The translations under genes were made by a program, and so were the position numbers. The notes beneath the pieces were generated by a model. That model was not told where the DNA came from. It made no database searches and saw only the letters and a list, made by a program, of their open reading frames with translations. From Triticum aestivum (Eukaryota; Streptophyta; Magnoliopsida; Poales; Poaceae), in assembly GCF_018294505.1 (NCBI RefSeq), contig NC_057810.1:703463622-703527621 (forward strand): a stretch of 64,000 nt of DNA, read 5' to 3'. Below are positions 1 through 10,814 of the stretch, in pieces (within the stretch, counting starts at the first letter, position 1; each line of letters opens with the position of its first letter).

Positions 1-647
1 GCTATCTAGATTCGCTCTTGACACTAAAATACTCTGACGAGGAGCGGGTGAAGGGGAAACAGGTGATCTCTTATGACCATGTTATGTTGCCTCGTGAGAG
101 AGGGGAACCAGTGGTGAATGCTCTGTGGACGGTGCCAATGGAGGGCTGGGCAAAATTAAACACTGATGGATCCTGGACGGCCGATGATGGTGCAGGTGCT
201 GGAATGGTCCTTCGTGATAGCACGGACCAGATTATCTTTACATCATGTAGGGTGCTATTCTCATGTAGGAACGCCCTAGAAGCAGAGCTCAGTGCGTGTA
301 TGGAGGGATTATCAATAGCAATTCAGAGAACGAAGCTACCAGTACATGTTGAGATGGATTCCTTGCAAGCTGTGAGGATGATAAATGATGGGGCCACTGA
401 TAGATCGGTCCTTGCCTCATTGGTGGAAGAAATCAAGCATCTTCGTACTCTCCGTACAACTATTTTTACTCATATCCATCGTAGCTAGAATGTCGTTAGT
501 GACTATTTGGTAAAATATGCCAGAACTGATAATAGAACCGTAGTTTGGCTTAACTCTGGCTTGTCAGAAGTTATTGATCTTTGTAATACAGACCGTGACA
601 TTATCACTTAAGTAATACAAAGGTTCAACCGCAAAAAAAAAAAAAAA
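1..647 (+). mobile_element. 3' end of a non-LTR (LINE-type) element with RNase H domain and poly(A) tail, decayed
   Basis: Seen: an open frame from the left edge to 488 reads as a plant LINE-type RNase H domain (RVT_3 family). The pattern is LNTDGSW (Asp about residue 50 of the visible frame), then NALEAEL (Glu about 90), then EMDS (Asp about 114). A TAG at 486-488 interrupts the frame, but the same frame continues with NVVSDYLVKYART to a natural-looking stop at 609-611, so the TAG is a nonsense mutation. About 20 bp later comes a run of 15 A at 633-647, which marks the 3' end of a reverse-transcribed copy. Known: such domains close ORF2 of many plant L1-like LINEs. Inference: a dead element entering from the left; its upstream part and target duplication lie outside the window. 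Confidence 0.7.
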
Positions 648-648
648 G

Positions 649-808
649 ACCACACGACACCTACTCGTACACACAAATTACCATCACCAGCGAAACCAGA
701 AGTATAGTAGTACTCCGGCACCAACCACGGCAATGGCTACACCGACGGCGGCCTGCCCGGCGGCCTACTCGTGGGCGCCGCAGGACGGGTGAGCACACAG
801 CAGCAAAC
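649..808 (+). pseudogene. Orphan first exon and 5' UTR duplicate of the cytochrome c1-like gene
   Basis: The block 649-808 closely matches 1169-1338 (5' UTR, exon 1 and start of intron 1 of the next gene). The exon equivalent is 733-788: an ATG followed by codons ending in YSWAPQDG and a GTGAGC donor, exactly 56 nt as in the intact gene. No second exon follows before the next copy of exon 1, so it cannot make the protein alone. It might serve as an alternative first exon spliced to 1628, since the phase is the same. It directly abuts the poly(A) of the upstream LINE fragment. Confidence 0.65.
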
Positions 809-1140
809 CCGACGCTTGGTTTCTACTACTAACACGTGTGTAGATCACATGGTTTTTCCTTTTCCTTAAGTGTGCTACTTAACAGGTCCTAATCTTTTGA
901 GTACTACGTGTAGCAACTATAGCAAGTGGCATGCATGTATGCATCCTCCAAGACAGACAACTACTGCCCAACCGACGACCTAGATGGATTTTATACTCCT
1001 CCCATACCGAGCACATCCATTCACCACTCCTCCCATACTGAGTTCTGAGATGTTAATATATCCATGCACGCGACTTGCACGCTGATTAGGATATGAACCC
1101 TGCAGATCTAGATGAATCAGATCGAGCTTGCAGATAACAG

Positions 1141-1148
1141 TTTATAAA
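1141..1148 (+). promoter_or_regulatory. TATA box candidate of cytochrome c1-like gene A
   Basis: TTTATAAA lies 121 bp upstream of the ATG at 1262, in otherwise ordinary sequence. The position fits a core promoter with a 5' UTR of about 85-90 nt. The orphan exon-1 copy at 649-808 lacks it, because the LINE poly(A) replaces the corresponding upstream sequence. Confidence 0.45.
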
Positions 1149-1261
1149 GCAGCACGAGCTCGAGCAGGCCACACGACACCAACTCGTACACAACAAATTA
1201 CCACCAGAGCGGAACCAAAAGTATAGTAGCAGTACTCCGGGCTCCGGCACCAACCACGGCA

Positions 1262-2325
1262 ATGGCTTCACCGGCGGCAGGCTGCCCGGCGGCCTACTCA
1301 TGGGCGCCGCAGGACGGGTGAGCACACAGCAACACACGACGCGTTTCTACCGGCACCTGTAGATCACAGAGTTTTTCAATTTCTTTCTGAGAATTAATTT
1401 GTGGGTTTTTACTTTGACCCATCCATGGATGAAGTAGGGCACCAAAAATGCTAGACATACAAAGACTTACATGCTTTTACACCCTCCTTCCTTCTAACAA
1501 CCAATCACAAATCTTTCCCCTCCTGATTTTCAGGGGGATGGGCCGCCCCGCTCACCTATTGATCAATCAAGGTTAACCATCCTGTAAAGGCCTGTAAATC
1601 GTTTGTACGTGTAGCATTGCCGAGTAGGGCACAGCGCGGGCAGAAGGTGTTCATGCAGGTCTGCGCGGGGTGCCACGTCATGCTCCCCTACGCCGGCCTT
1701 CGGGCGGCGGCGCAGGGCGAGGTGGAAGCTCAGATGGCCGAGATCGTTGTCACGGAGGAAGCTGTGACGGCTGTGAGATCCCCATCCGGTGGCTCGTACA
1801 CGCCGGACCTCACCGCCCTCACCACAAAAGTAGGACACCTTTTTTTTTAATGAAACACATGTAGACGCTTGATTTTGCCAAAAGAATAAAAACATTAACT
1901 CTTGAAATAAATCTAAAAAAGTGCAAGCACACATGTTAAGCCTAGGACATGGATCAAGACGGTCAGGTTTCACTATAAAATCTAATCAACTAAGCTAGCT
2001 CAGTTTGCAAGCATGCTCAAATTTCGGTATTTCCTTAGATCGAACAGTTCTTAGCATTGACTTAGAAATAGTAACATTTTTCGGTCGCATGAGAAGTAAC
2101 AAAACCACTAGTATGTTACACATCCTTCGTTGTTCTTTTTCCTTCTAGATCCATGAAGGGGCGGCTCTGTACACCACCGGGGGCAACATCACGACGACGA
2201 TGCCTAGGATGCTCACCGGCGGTGTCTCCATGTGCCAACAGCTGATGAAGAAGATGGCGCCACCGAGCGCCATGTGGATGCAGTTTGCCCAGCCCTACAT
2301 TGGGACAACTATCCAGATGGCTTGA
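1262..2325 (+). CDS. Cytochrome c1-derived small c-type haem protein, copy A (144 aa, 3 exons)
   Basis: Exons 1262-1317, 1628-1829 and 2149-2325, all GT-AG, give 144 aa with no stop. Seen: CPAAYSWAP near the N-terminus, RGQKVFMQVCAGCH (haem motif C31-x-x-C34-H35), YTPDLTAL (about 77-84), then IHEGAALY and MPRML (Met104). Known: mitochondrial cytochrome c1 has, in the same order, CPxYPWPHxG, RRGxQVYxQVCASCH, YPPDLSLI, IREGLxYNPYFPGGAIAMPKML and then a membrane helix. This protein is much shorter. It lacks the bipartite presequence, the segment between the PPDLSLI-like part and the IREGL-like part, and the C-terminal anchor. Inference: a truncated, probably soluble cytochrome c1 relative. The Met at the sixth-ligand position is kept. 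Targeting, haem loading and expression are unknown. An AATAAA lies at 2429-2434. Confidence 0.72.
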
Positions 2326-2334
2326 TCGGCCCAT

Positions 2335-3360
2335 CGATGTCCAGAGTTTGGAGTCATGCTACGGTGAAGCTTACCTATTTCCTTGAAGATTTCACATGTA
2401 TCTTTGTGCTGAATCGAGTAGTATCGAGAATAAATCCTCATGCACGTCGTGTTTAGAATGGAGGGAAGTTTTTCGATATGAAGTGTCCCCATGATTTTTA
2501 TGGAGTGTACCTTCGTTCTCAATGTACATTAATGGCGAGCGAGTCCACATGATAGGCTCTCATCCTGAAGCACGTTAAGAAAAATGTCGACGTCATCAAC
2601 TCCCAAAGAACGTGTTTTATTGAATGTGTTTCCTCTCTCAATATACACCATGCATAATGGTGTGTGTGCACATGATATAGGCTCTCATCCTAAATCAGGG
2701 AAATAAAATATAAGCTCCAGGGCTGGGATCATGGATACATGCGGCGGGCGTTAGAAAGCCGTCAAAGACATATGGTCATGTGCATGAACGAACTGATGCA
2801 GAGGCCGAGAATAACTCCATGAAAAAAAAAGACAAGAGAGGTTGTTTCACGCTTTTTTGCCGAAGCTCTGGAAACCAACCTTGCCAAGTGAAAACGGCTT
2901 CTACACCGGTAGAAAGGCGCCTTCCCCACCATGACGGTAGTTGGGCCCACGGGCCATGTCACCCCAATCCAGAGAGTCACATCAACAACGTCTGATCACA
3001 AACAATGCAAAACTTCTAACACAAACCACTCATAGGCATTTTTTACGTCATATATTTCCCTGTTTAGGAAGTAAAAAAAGTTACATATTTTTATTTTTAT
3101 TGCACAGCGAATAGACAATCATGTATTCTAGAAACCTTGGCCAACTATCTGCCATGATATTTAAGGGAACTATAATAGAGGCAAACGTGAACATATATTT
3201 GCAATTATCCAAGTGGCATAAATTAATATGTGAAGATGTATGCTTTTGTTCTTTTCCATGTTTCTCTAATTTATACAAATTTATTTCAAAAAGATTAAAC
3301 ATCAAAAACACGAATTGTAATTATATGATCATATGTCATAATAAGTTGTAATTTAAGGAA
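2335..3360. other. Spacer with promoter-block remnant of a lost cytochrome c1-like copy
   Basis: No gene is supported here. A diverged repeat of the phrase GATAGGCTCTCATCCT occurs near 2550 and 2680. The stretch 2835-2975 aligns with the region just upstream of copy B (about 12770-12915): both contain AGAAAGGCGCCTTCCCCA and then CACC/CGCCCCAATCCAGA. I therefore read it as the 5' flank of a further copy whose coding part is gone. From about 3000 to 3360 the DNA is AT-rich and shows nothing I recognise. Confidence 0.5.
2429..2434 (+). terminator. Polyadenylation signal of cytochrome c1-like copy A
   Basis: AATAAA about 104 bp after the stop codon. It sits in a 3' UTR block that aligns with the 3' UTR of copy B, where the equivalent AATAAA is at 13850-13855 (shared context: TTGTGCTG, then GTAG/A and ATCGA just before the signal). 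Confidence 0.5.
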
Positions 3361-3647
3361 GTAGAAAAGCTTAGTATAAATAAATCTTTCCCTAATAATA
3401 AAGCACGGATTGACTCCGTGGTTTCACCGTCACAATACGCTTCTTCCCAAGAAATTTACGCTTTTAGTTTTTTTCACTATATTATATTTTCTACATCCGA
3501 GGTGGTACTATTGAGTTTGTCGGTTTCACCGTCGTTTTTTTACATCTGGCCCACGTGGTTGTGTGTGCTCGTATTTAATAAAAAATAGGAAAACAAAGTT
3601 GCGTACATAGCAGACCAGTTAAGCTAGGCTCATGGGCGTGCCAATGT

Positions 3648-3840
3648 GGGCGTCTGGCTCCTTAACATAAAGAATAGCAAGCAAGCATACTCAGGCCGAG
3701 GAGTTGGGCGCTTGATGGGCACGGAATGCTGGGCCGAGACGGGCGTCTGGCTCCTTAACATAAAGAATAGCAAGCAAGCGTACTCAGGCCGAGGAGTTGG
3801 GCACTTGATGGGCACGGAATGCTGGGCCAAGACGGGCGCG
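3648..3840. repeat. 93-bp tandem repeat, about 2.1 copies
   Basis: Unit 1 is 3648-3740 and unit 2 is 3741-3833, each starting GGGCGTCTGGCTCCTTAAC. They differ at only a few positions. A third unit starts (GGGCG) and then diverges at about 3838. The units stay open as reading frames on both strands only because of the repeat. No function is evident. Confidence 0.85.
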
Positions 3841-4487
3841 CATTACGGCCCACGGAACGGACAAGGAGGAGGCTGGAAGCTTTTTCATATTTGTTTACTT
3901 ATTAAATAGTCCCACCTTCCTATTTTACATTATTTTTTTGCAATTTATATACGTTCTTAGGTTGTCGTGCATCGAGCTGCTTCAGAAATTAAGCAAAGAA
4001 TAAGGCGTGAATATTGTATGAGAAATAAAGAAGGAAGGCCAAAGGAAAGGGAAAGAAAGGAAATAGAGGGTAATTATGTGGTAATTAACCGGCTGGCAAA
4101 TGAGATTCATGACATCCTCGATATAAGGAAAGAAAGAGAAAAGAAATGCACACTAATTGTATGAGAAATAAAGAAAAAAAGAGAAAGGAAAGAGAGAGGA
4201 AGGAAATATACGGTAATTATAGGAGGATTGAAGGAGGATCCCTACCAAATGGGATAGGACATGCGGGACTTGTGGGCGCCATATTTGGTTGGCATGGAAT
4301 TTAATTTGAACCAATGGCAGGCGTACTGGCCTCATATCTTATATGAATAAAAATGATGTGGCATTTTTTTCCTACATGCAATCCTCACTAAATTCACATT
4401 ATTTTTTCTTTCTTTGCAGCAGACCCACTTATGATCCTTATTAAATTTGTGCCAACTTTATAGCACGTTGAATGTTATGTTTGTGCA
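3841..4487. other. Unassigned spacer
   Basis: AT-rich and purine-rich sequence. A block starting TGTATGAGAAATAAAGAA occurs at about 4016 and again at about 4158, each followed by GA-rich sequence and GGTAATTAT; this is a diverged direct repeat. No coding signal is seen. Confidence 0.4.
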
Positions 4488-4489
4488 TA

Positions 4490-4746
4490 CTCCCTCCGGT
4501 CATTTTTACTCTGCATATTAGGTTTGTCTGAAGTCAATCTCATCCAACTTTGACCAAGTTTATATAAAAAATTACTGACATTTACATAACAACACCAACA
4601 TCATTAGATTCATCTCGGAATATATTTTCATATTATATTTATTAGATATTATAGATGTTAATAATTTCTAATATAAATTTGGTCAAACTTAGCTAAGTTT
4701 GACTTTCGGCAAATCCAATGTGCAGAGTAAAAAGGACCGGAGGGAG
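4490..4746. mobile_element. Stowaway-like (Tc1/Mariner) MITE, 257 bp
   Basis: Inverted ends CTCCCTCCGGTC and GACCGGAGGGAG are flanked by TA dinucleotides at 4488-4489 and 4747-4748. The inversion extends inward (TTTTTACTCTGCA / TGCAGAGTAAAAA). CTCCCTCC ends with TA target duplications are the hallmark of grass Stowaway MITEs. No coding capacity. Confidence 0.92.
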
Positions 4747-4748
4747 TA

Positions 4749-6816
4749 CAATCCTCACTATATTTATATCACTTTTTTTAACCGTTGTTACCCATGGGCA
4801 TATATGCTATTTTTTATATAAATGGAGGTATAATATTATTTGGCCTCTCATTTGGTATGTCATAGTGTTGCTCCATACTTACCTAGGCTATTCTACAGAT
4901 CGTCTGTCCTGGGCCGCGGGCCCTGCCCCATTCGTCCGTGTTACGTTCCACCAATAAAAAAACAGTGCCCTCCCAACCTGTCTGTGCGACCCGGCCCAAC
5001 AAATCAGACCCACCACCCCGTTTAGGAGATGAGGCAAAAATAGTTGACTGTGACATGAATCAAACTCACAACCTCCCTTGTTCTTTCATGTTGATCATTT
5101 TACCCCGCGAAAAAAGGTGTTGATAGTTTTAAACTAAAGTTAAATTTGGAGATTTTTTGTGTCCTTTACAGACTGGTACTGAACTACTACGATGTAAAAT
5201 ATTGATAGCACAAACACAAGGCGCAAGCATTAGATTGTGCGGATATGGCCGGGATCTCAAACGCCACCGCTGGTCTGTGTATGTAGACGATTCATTATTG
5301 GCTCCAAGCTTAGGTGGAAAGTTCGCCGTGTAGTGGACATCATGACCGAGAATGAGGACAAAGAAAATAAGTGGTAACAAGGATGGGGCGCTAAGTGTGA
5401 TAATTTGTTTCTCCAGTTGCAACGCCCGGGCACTTTTGCTAGTGATACTAGAAGTAAATACTCGCTTTGGCATGCCACTAATCTGTAGAGTTGTGAGCTC
5501 GTTGATTTGGCAGTTATTTTTTATTCAGCTATTACATTTATCATATATTTTGATATTAGTAGAGATATTTCCGTACTTGCGCCCAATTTGCATGGGGTAC
5601 TTGGTCCATGGTGAAAAGTAACTGCATTTAATATAACCAAATACGACTACAAATTTTAAAGTTAATTGTATTCAAAAAAAACATCAAGCAACACTATGTA
5701 CATCAAATTGTTTTTTTAATCTTCCTACCAAGTACTCAAAAAAGACTCAATCTTGGTCACAGTGACTCTTGGTCACTATGCAGCATCTCATGGTTGTTAC
5801 GGGGAAATGAAAAAATAATAGGAGCTTCAAGTGAGAAAATTGAACTTGTTGTAGGGCAACAAACATTGGTACCTTAGAGTGTAATAGAAAAATGACAAAT
5901 GAAAAATGAGTCGGTATGTAATAATACATGATGAGAAGAAGGCAATTTAAGCACACATGTTTCTGAAAGAGATTAGGCAGTCGCTAGCTTCCCTTGATCA
6001 CAAGAGCTAAGGCCACAAAATAGTGAAACTGATCAGTATACGTCACTGAACAATTTAGCGGGTCTTCTCTTATCTCCTACCCAGTTTCAAAATCTTCAAG
6101 GGTTAAACTATATACAATCTGGAAACTAAGATTAGTTAAAAAATATTTTTAGAAATGACTCCTAAATATTGCCTACAAAGAAATACTTGTTAAGCAAATA
6201 TGTCCCATCTATGTCTCACCAGCTCTGAGTTCTCTCATATAAATTAACCCAATGCGCATGGCAGTATTTCAGTGGACCCTTTAAAGAATTGTATCTTAAA
6301 AGCAACATGTCCATTGTTGATGGCACAACCACAAATGGCAAGTGTTGTTGAATATGATTTATTCAATTTTTCCAAGAACAAATAAATATATGAGTAGACA
6401 AAAGCAGGAAATAGCTCAGAGAGGAAGTGCTGAAGTTGCATATAATGTTGCAAATACAGACATATATTTAATTGAAACCCGTCATTCCAAATCCATGAGA
6501 TATAAGAAGACCATGTCAGATCACAAGCTTTGTTAGCTTCATGACATGTACATGATTCGTTCCGATATGGAACAAATTCCTTGTCCATGATTTGTTGAAT
6601 ACAGTTGACCCAATATTAATTGCCATTAGCTACATAGAGGATATAAGACAATAGTAACTGAACATTAATTCAGCTAGTGATAACAAAGAGAAAATATATT
6701 GTAAGTATTGTATGACTTTCTTTTAACCTGATTTTTAGGTAGATGCATGAGAAAAATTGAAACCGGATTATTTTCATGGGTTCTTTCCTTCACACATATA
6801 AGAGAAAAGAAATGAA
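4749..6816. other. Intergenic stretch without supported genes
   Basis: Mostly AT-rich. A GC-richer patch at about 4900-5030 and scattered short frames were read, but none has a recognisable domain, splice structure or start context. The longest minus-strand frames (5129-5473 and 6244-6588) are not convincing as proteins. Confidence 0.4.
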
Positions 6817-6895
6817 GAGGCAATACTAAACAACTAGGCGCGCCGCCGGCCGTCGGCTCGATGGGCTCTTCATGGAGGCAATACTAAACAACTAG
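6817..6895 (+). repeat. Duplicated target site with 37-bp filler at the 5' junction of a retroposon
   Basis: GAGGCAATACTAAACAACTAG occurs at 6817-6837 and again at 6875-6895. The 37 bp between (6838-6874) contains GGCTCGATGGGCTCTTCATG. That sequence resembles internal segments of the element that follows, near 7499-7540, where GGGCTCTTCATG and CGGCTCGATGGGCTC both occur in the other order. The junction therefore looks like template switching or a double insertion. Confidence 0.7.
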
Positions 6896-8472
6896 CGGGC
6901 GAGATCACTCTGCTCTCGCGTTGCCCCCGCGGGCGGCTTGGGAGCAAACCCTAGCCGCCGCCGCCGCCAGCAGCCCACCCACCGCCTCTCTCCTCCCCTC
7001 GCCGCCGCCGGCAGCGGTCGCCGGGCAAAGCCCGCGCGGCTCGGCGGCAGCAGGGCCCCTTTTTCCTCCTCCCGTCCGTAGGTGGCTAGCGCGGGCTGGT
7101 TGTCTCGGCGGGAGCTCGAGCAGTTGCGCGCGCTCAGGGCGGCGTGGCTGGTCGGCGAGGCGGCACACAGAGGCGCGGGTGCGTGTAGGCGTGGGTGCGC
7201 AGGGCGCGGATCTGGCGTACGGCGCGGGATCCGGCGGTGGGCTGCGAAGGTGGAGCTCCTCTGCTCTGGTGCTGGGCGAGCGGCGAGGCGAGGCTGGTGG
7301 TGATGCATTGAGTTGCGGGCTGGGTGCGCGGTGGCCGCACGGGACGCGGGCTGGGCGTGCGCCGGTCGCGTGGGACGTGGGCGCGCAGCTCGGGGCGAGC
7401 CCCAGCTGGATCTGCAGAGTGCCTACCGTGGGGCGGGGTCGGGGTCAGTGCTGCGGCGGAGGAGAGGGTCAGGCGGGAGCGAGCTGTTCGACGGCGCATG
7501 GGCTCTTCATGCGCGTCGCCGGCCATCGGCTCGATGGGCTCCAGAGGGCGGTGTGAGGCAGATCGGGCCCCAGTGTCCTGTTCTGCGAGGTGGCTGCGAT
7601 GACCGTCGGGCGCAAGGGGCGGGCGGTTATCCGGTGCGGACCAGCGGCAGTGATGGAGACCTGGGCCCCGGCGTCCAGATCTGGTGGCTGCGGCGGACGG
7701 TGGGCGCATGGGGCCGTCGGCCGTCGGCCGTGTGTCTGCGGTGGTGGCCTGGCTCGGCTTGGTGGTTGGAGGTGCAACGTCATGTGAAGACCTTGCTGCC
7801 AGTCTTTGGGCTGGGGCAGGCGACGGCGATGCCTGCGGGCGTCGCTTCCTTCTTAGGCGTCGTTGAGACATTCCTGCTCGCTCCACCACGCAAGGCTGCT
7901 CGGGGGAAACCCTTGATCCCATGGGATCGGCGATGAAGGCGATGTGTGTCGTGCCTCTTGGGGCATCGTTTCAGGAGCTCCTTACCGGCCAGGGGGATCA
8001 GTGATAGATGGAGAATGTTGTTTGTGCTGCTTGGTCGTGTCCGGCAATGAGGGAGGTTTGACTTCTGTGGCAACGATGACGGTGATGAGCATTGTCGGAG
8101 GCGTGGCTTTGGTCATGGTAGTCGGCTCTTCTCCGGCGTGTCCGTGAGATTACCTCAGTGCTTGTTGCTATGAAGTCGAAGCTGCGGTGTGGGGCTCCGG
8201 TAGCGTACGATGACAAGCGACATGTGGTCCGTTCGGCGGTCTCCTGTGACGCCAACCTTGCTTTGTTCTCCGTAGTTTCTCCGCCGAAGTCGGAGCTGCG
8301 TTGTCTTGCGGTGGGCAGATGGCGTTCCGTCTTGTAAGTGTAGTGTTGTTCTGCAGCTAATAGGGCTGCCTTTTCCTTTTTCCTTTGATCCTCGGATCCT
8401 CCTCATGTTGTTTCTTCCGCTGCTTTCTGCTAAATCTAATTGAAGCCAGCAATTTGCTGGATCTTTCAAAAA
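6895..8472 (+). mobile_element. GC-rich retroposon with A-rich tail and 15-bp target duplication
   Basis: The target duplication AATACTAAACAACTA is at 6880-6894 on the left and 8473-8487 on the right. A short A run ends the element just before the right copy, so it was inserted by target-primed reverse transcription. The body is strikingly GC-rich for its first 1.3 kb, starts with an AACCCTAGCCGCCGCC 5'-UTR-like motif and becomes AT-richer towards the tail. Several overlapping long frames exist on both strands (for example plus 6921-7556 and minus 7134-7922), but none resembles a protein I know; composition alone explains them. It could be a non-autonomous LINE derivative or a retrocopy of a host transcript. 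Confidence 0.7.
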
Positions 8473-8487
8473 AATACTAAACAACTA

Positions 8488-9919
8488 ATCATGAGATAAT
8501 TAACCACCTAAATCCCTACATATCAGGTTAACTGTGGCTAAACTGATTCATATCATTTCGCCATCATCCGGCAAAATGCGAATGAATGAGATTTTCTAAC
8601 CAAGTAGTACACGTGCACCACACTATCAATTAAACAACTTAACCTTGGTGACTTATACAAAAACATGAACTGATAGGAGAAGGATTTTTCATCCTAGATC
8701 CCCGCATCAAAGATTTTGGGCAAGCAAGAGGTAGTCAATCCCCTTTGCACCAAACAATCCAATAAATCGGTGTGCAAGCATGAAAATAAGGTAAAACTGT
8801 AGATACAAATGATCAGATCTTTTATTGAATATATTGACCATCAATAGAGATTCTGTTTTGAGAACCTAGTGCTACTCTAGTATGACCAACTATATAAAAC
8901 CATCAGTGGTCGCAAATAAGAAGTAACATAAATAGATAGATTGACTCATATGGCTCAGCTAGAGTTGTCAGCAATTGCCTCCCTCCCTGACAAGAAAGGC
9001 TCTCTCCCATCAACAGATGTGGTGCCTCCATTGCCGTTGGATCAGGCAACCTCTATCATGTGGGTTGATCGATCTAGGGCACCTCCCCATCTACAATTGT
9101 CTCCCGCTGGGCGAATTCACGATGACTACGGCATACTTTGATCCGGATCTTGAAAGCGGGTCGAGTTGAAGGGTTGTGGCTAGGCAACTGTCTAGTGCGG
9201 TTGAACGCAAAGCGGCTGGATGCATCGAAACCAGTGTGCGGGTGTGGCCGGAGGAGAGGAGAGGAGAGGAGCGGCAGGACATATGGACGCAGGAAATAAG
9301 TGTTGGAAAGATTGAGATGGGAGGTACTCCTACACAACAAGGGGGTCGATTCCAGAGAGTTCGAGCGACACAGGAACACAATTTGAGTCTTTGGACTTTG
9401 GAGGCGCTCAGGCCGTTGCTTTCACAAAACCCAGCAAGGATCTAGTCAAAATCAGTGACTCAATCCAAAAGTGACCCTCAATCGACTCCCAGGGTTCCCA
9501 TCCCTATGGAGCTTAGTGAGTTAGGAGATTCGTGTATGTATTTTCTTCATGACACACTAATTTATTGAATCGACCATGCTCGAACAATACTTTCATAAGT
9601 AAACAGTTGCAAATGAGCACTCATGTAGGTATAGTTCTTATCACCACCGTCTAGTTTCACCGAGATCTGTGCAGAGGTCAACTAATGTCAAACGTTTTGT
9701 GGGCATCTATTCTATTATCAGGGCTTAACTTTGTGCAAATGTGGTAATTTAGACCATATTCCTATATACACTTGTGGCCATGCCCATGTTTGTGCATTGT
9801 GCGTCGTTGTGCTAATGTGAAGCGGAGGCACATGAATTAGTGATTCATGCCCCACTTCTTTTCGTTGCCAATCTCTTTTCTGTAATAAAGACCAGGAAAC
9901 AATATGCTACTCTATATAC
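8488..9919. other. Intergenic stretch without supported genes
   Basis: No domain or splice structure is recognised. A purine run of GGAGA-type repeats lies around 9250-9275. The short frames at 8941-9445 are not supported by any motif. Confidence 0.35.
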
Positions 9920-9921
9920 TA

Positions 9922-10034
9922 CTCCCTCCGTCCCGAATAACTTGTCGCGGAAATAGATGTATCTACACATATGTTTAGCTCTAGATGCATCATTTCTATC
10001 CATTTCTGTGACAAGTAATTCGGGACGGAGGGAG
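9922..10034. mobile_element. Stowaway-like (Tc1/Mariner) MITE, 113 bp
   Basis: Terminal inverted repeats CTCCCTCCGTCCCGAATAA and TAATTCGGGACGGAGGGAG (one with an inserted base) are flanked by TA at 9920-9921 and 10035-10036. The element is short and non-coding, and could fold into a near-complete hairpin. Confidence 0.95.
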
Positions 10035-10036
10035 TA

Positions 10037-10805
10037 ATAATTATGGTTCAGTAAGATCAAATACTTCATTTTTTGTGTGAAAAATATCAAACACTATATT
10101 TTGATTTTCTCTAACTCACCCTAGCTTTGGAACTCCCTCACTTCTCATGCTTCATACCGGAGAATACTGTGCTTTGTCTGCAATTTTATTTTTGTAAGCA
10201 AGGAGGTTGTATGTCACCTTTCTCTCTCCCTCACATGGAGTGATGTGTACATGCATGTTGCCCTCTACCACTGCTAGAGAAAGTACATGCAACGGTGGGA
10301 CCAGCCCAACATTAGCAACCTACTTGCAATTACTACACTAAGTCAAATTGCAAGTACTACACTAAGTCAAAGTGACACTTGCAATTTGACTTTAGACCAT
10401 AACAACACACACCTAGTTCACACAGATCCCAATAGCGTGCAACCTTTACACGAGCTTAAAAAACCACTCGTTTTAAGAACAATCGTACATTCTAGTGGCT
10501 TTCAAATGCGTATGGTTAGTACCATAGCGTTTTCTAGGTGTATTGCCACTTAAATCAGATGTTATGCCATTGCAAACATTTTCTAGATTGTCGTCGATCT
10601 ATGATAATTGTGGTCCATTTCTTTCTACTATGGGCTAATAATAAGATGTGCACACGAAATTGGGGTGCACATTCCGAGTGCAACAACTGCATATTTGCAT
10701 TCGCAACTATAGGATCCTTTGGGTTTGAATCAAGATCATCTATTACCAGTGCAGTCCCACATTCAAGTGCAACAACAACATATTTGCCATTGCATATTTG
10801 CCTGG
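10037..10805. other. Intergenic stretch with a small direct repeat
   Basis: At about 10326-10372 the phrase TACTACACTAAGTCAAA occurs twice, 24 bp apart. Otherwise nothing is recognised. Confidence 0.4.
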
Positions 10806-10814
10806 TATAATTTA

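Noticed and set aside
1563..1973. 136-codon minus-strand frame
   Set aside because: Antisense of exon 2 of the cytochrome c1-like gene, running through introns.
6244..6588. 114-codon minus-strand frame
   Set aside because: Considered as a retroelement RNase H tail, but no catalytic pattern is present and the flanks are AT-rich spacer.
7134..7922. 262-codon minus-strand frame
   Set aside because: Lies in the GC-rich retroposon; many overlapping frames on both strands, no known motif, no splice or start support.
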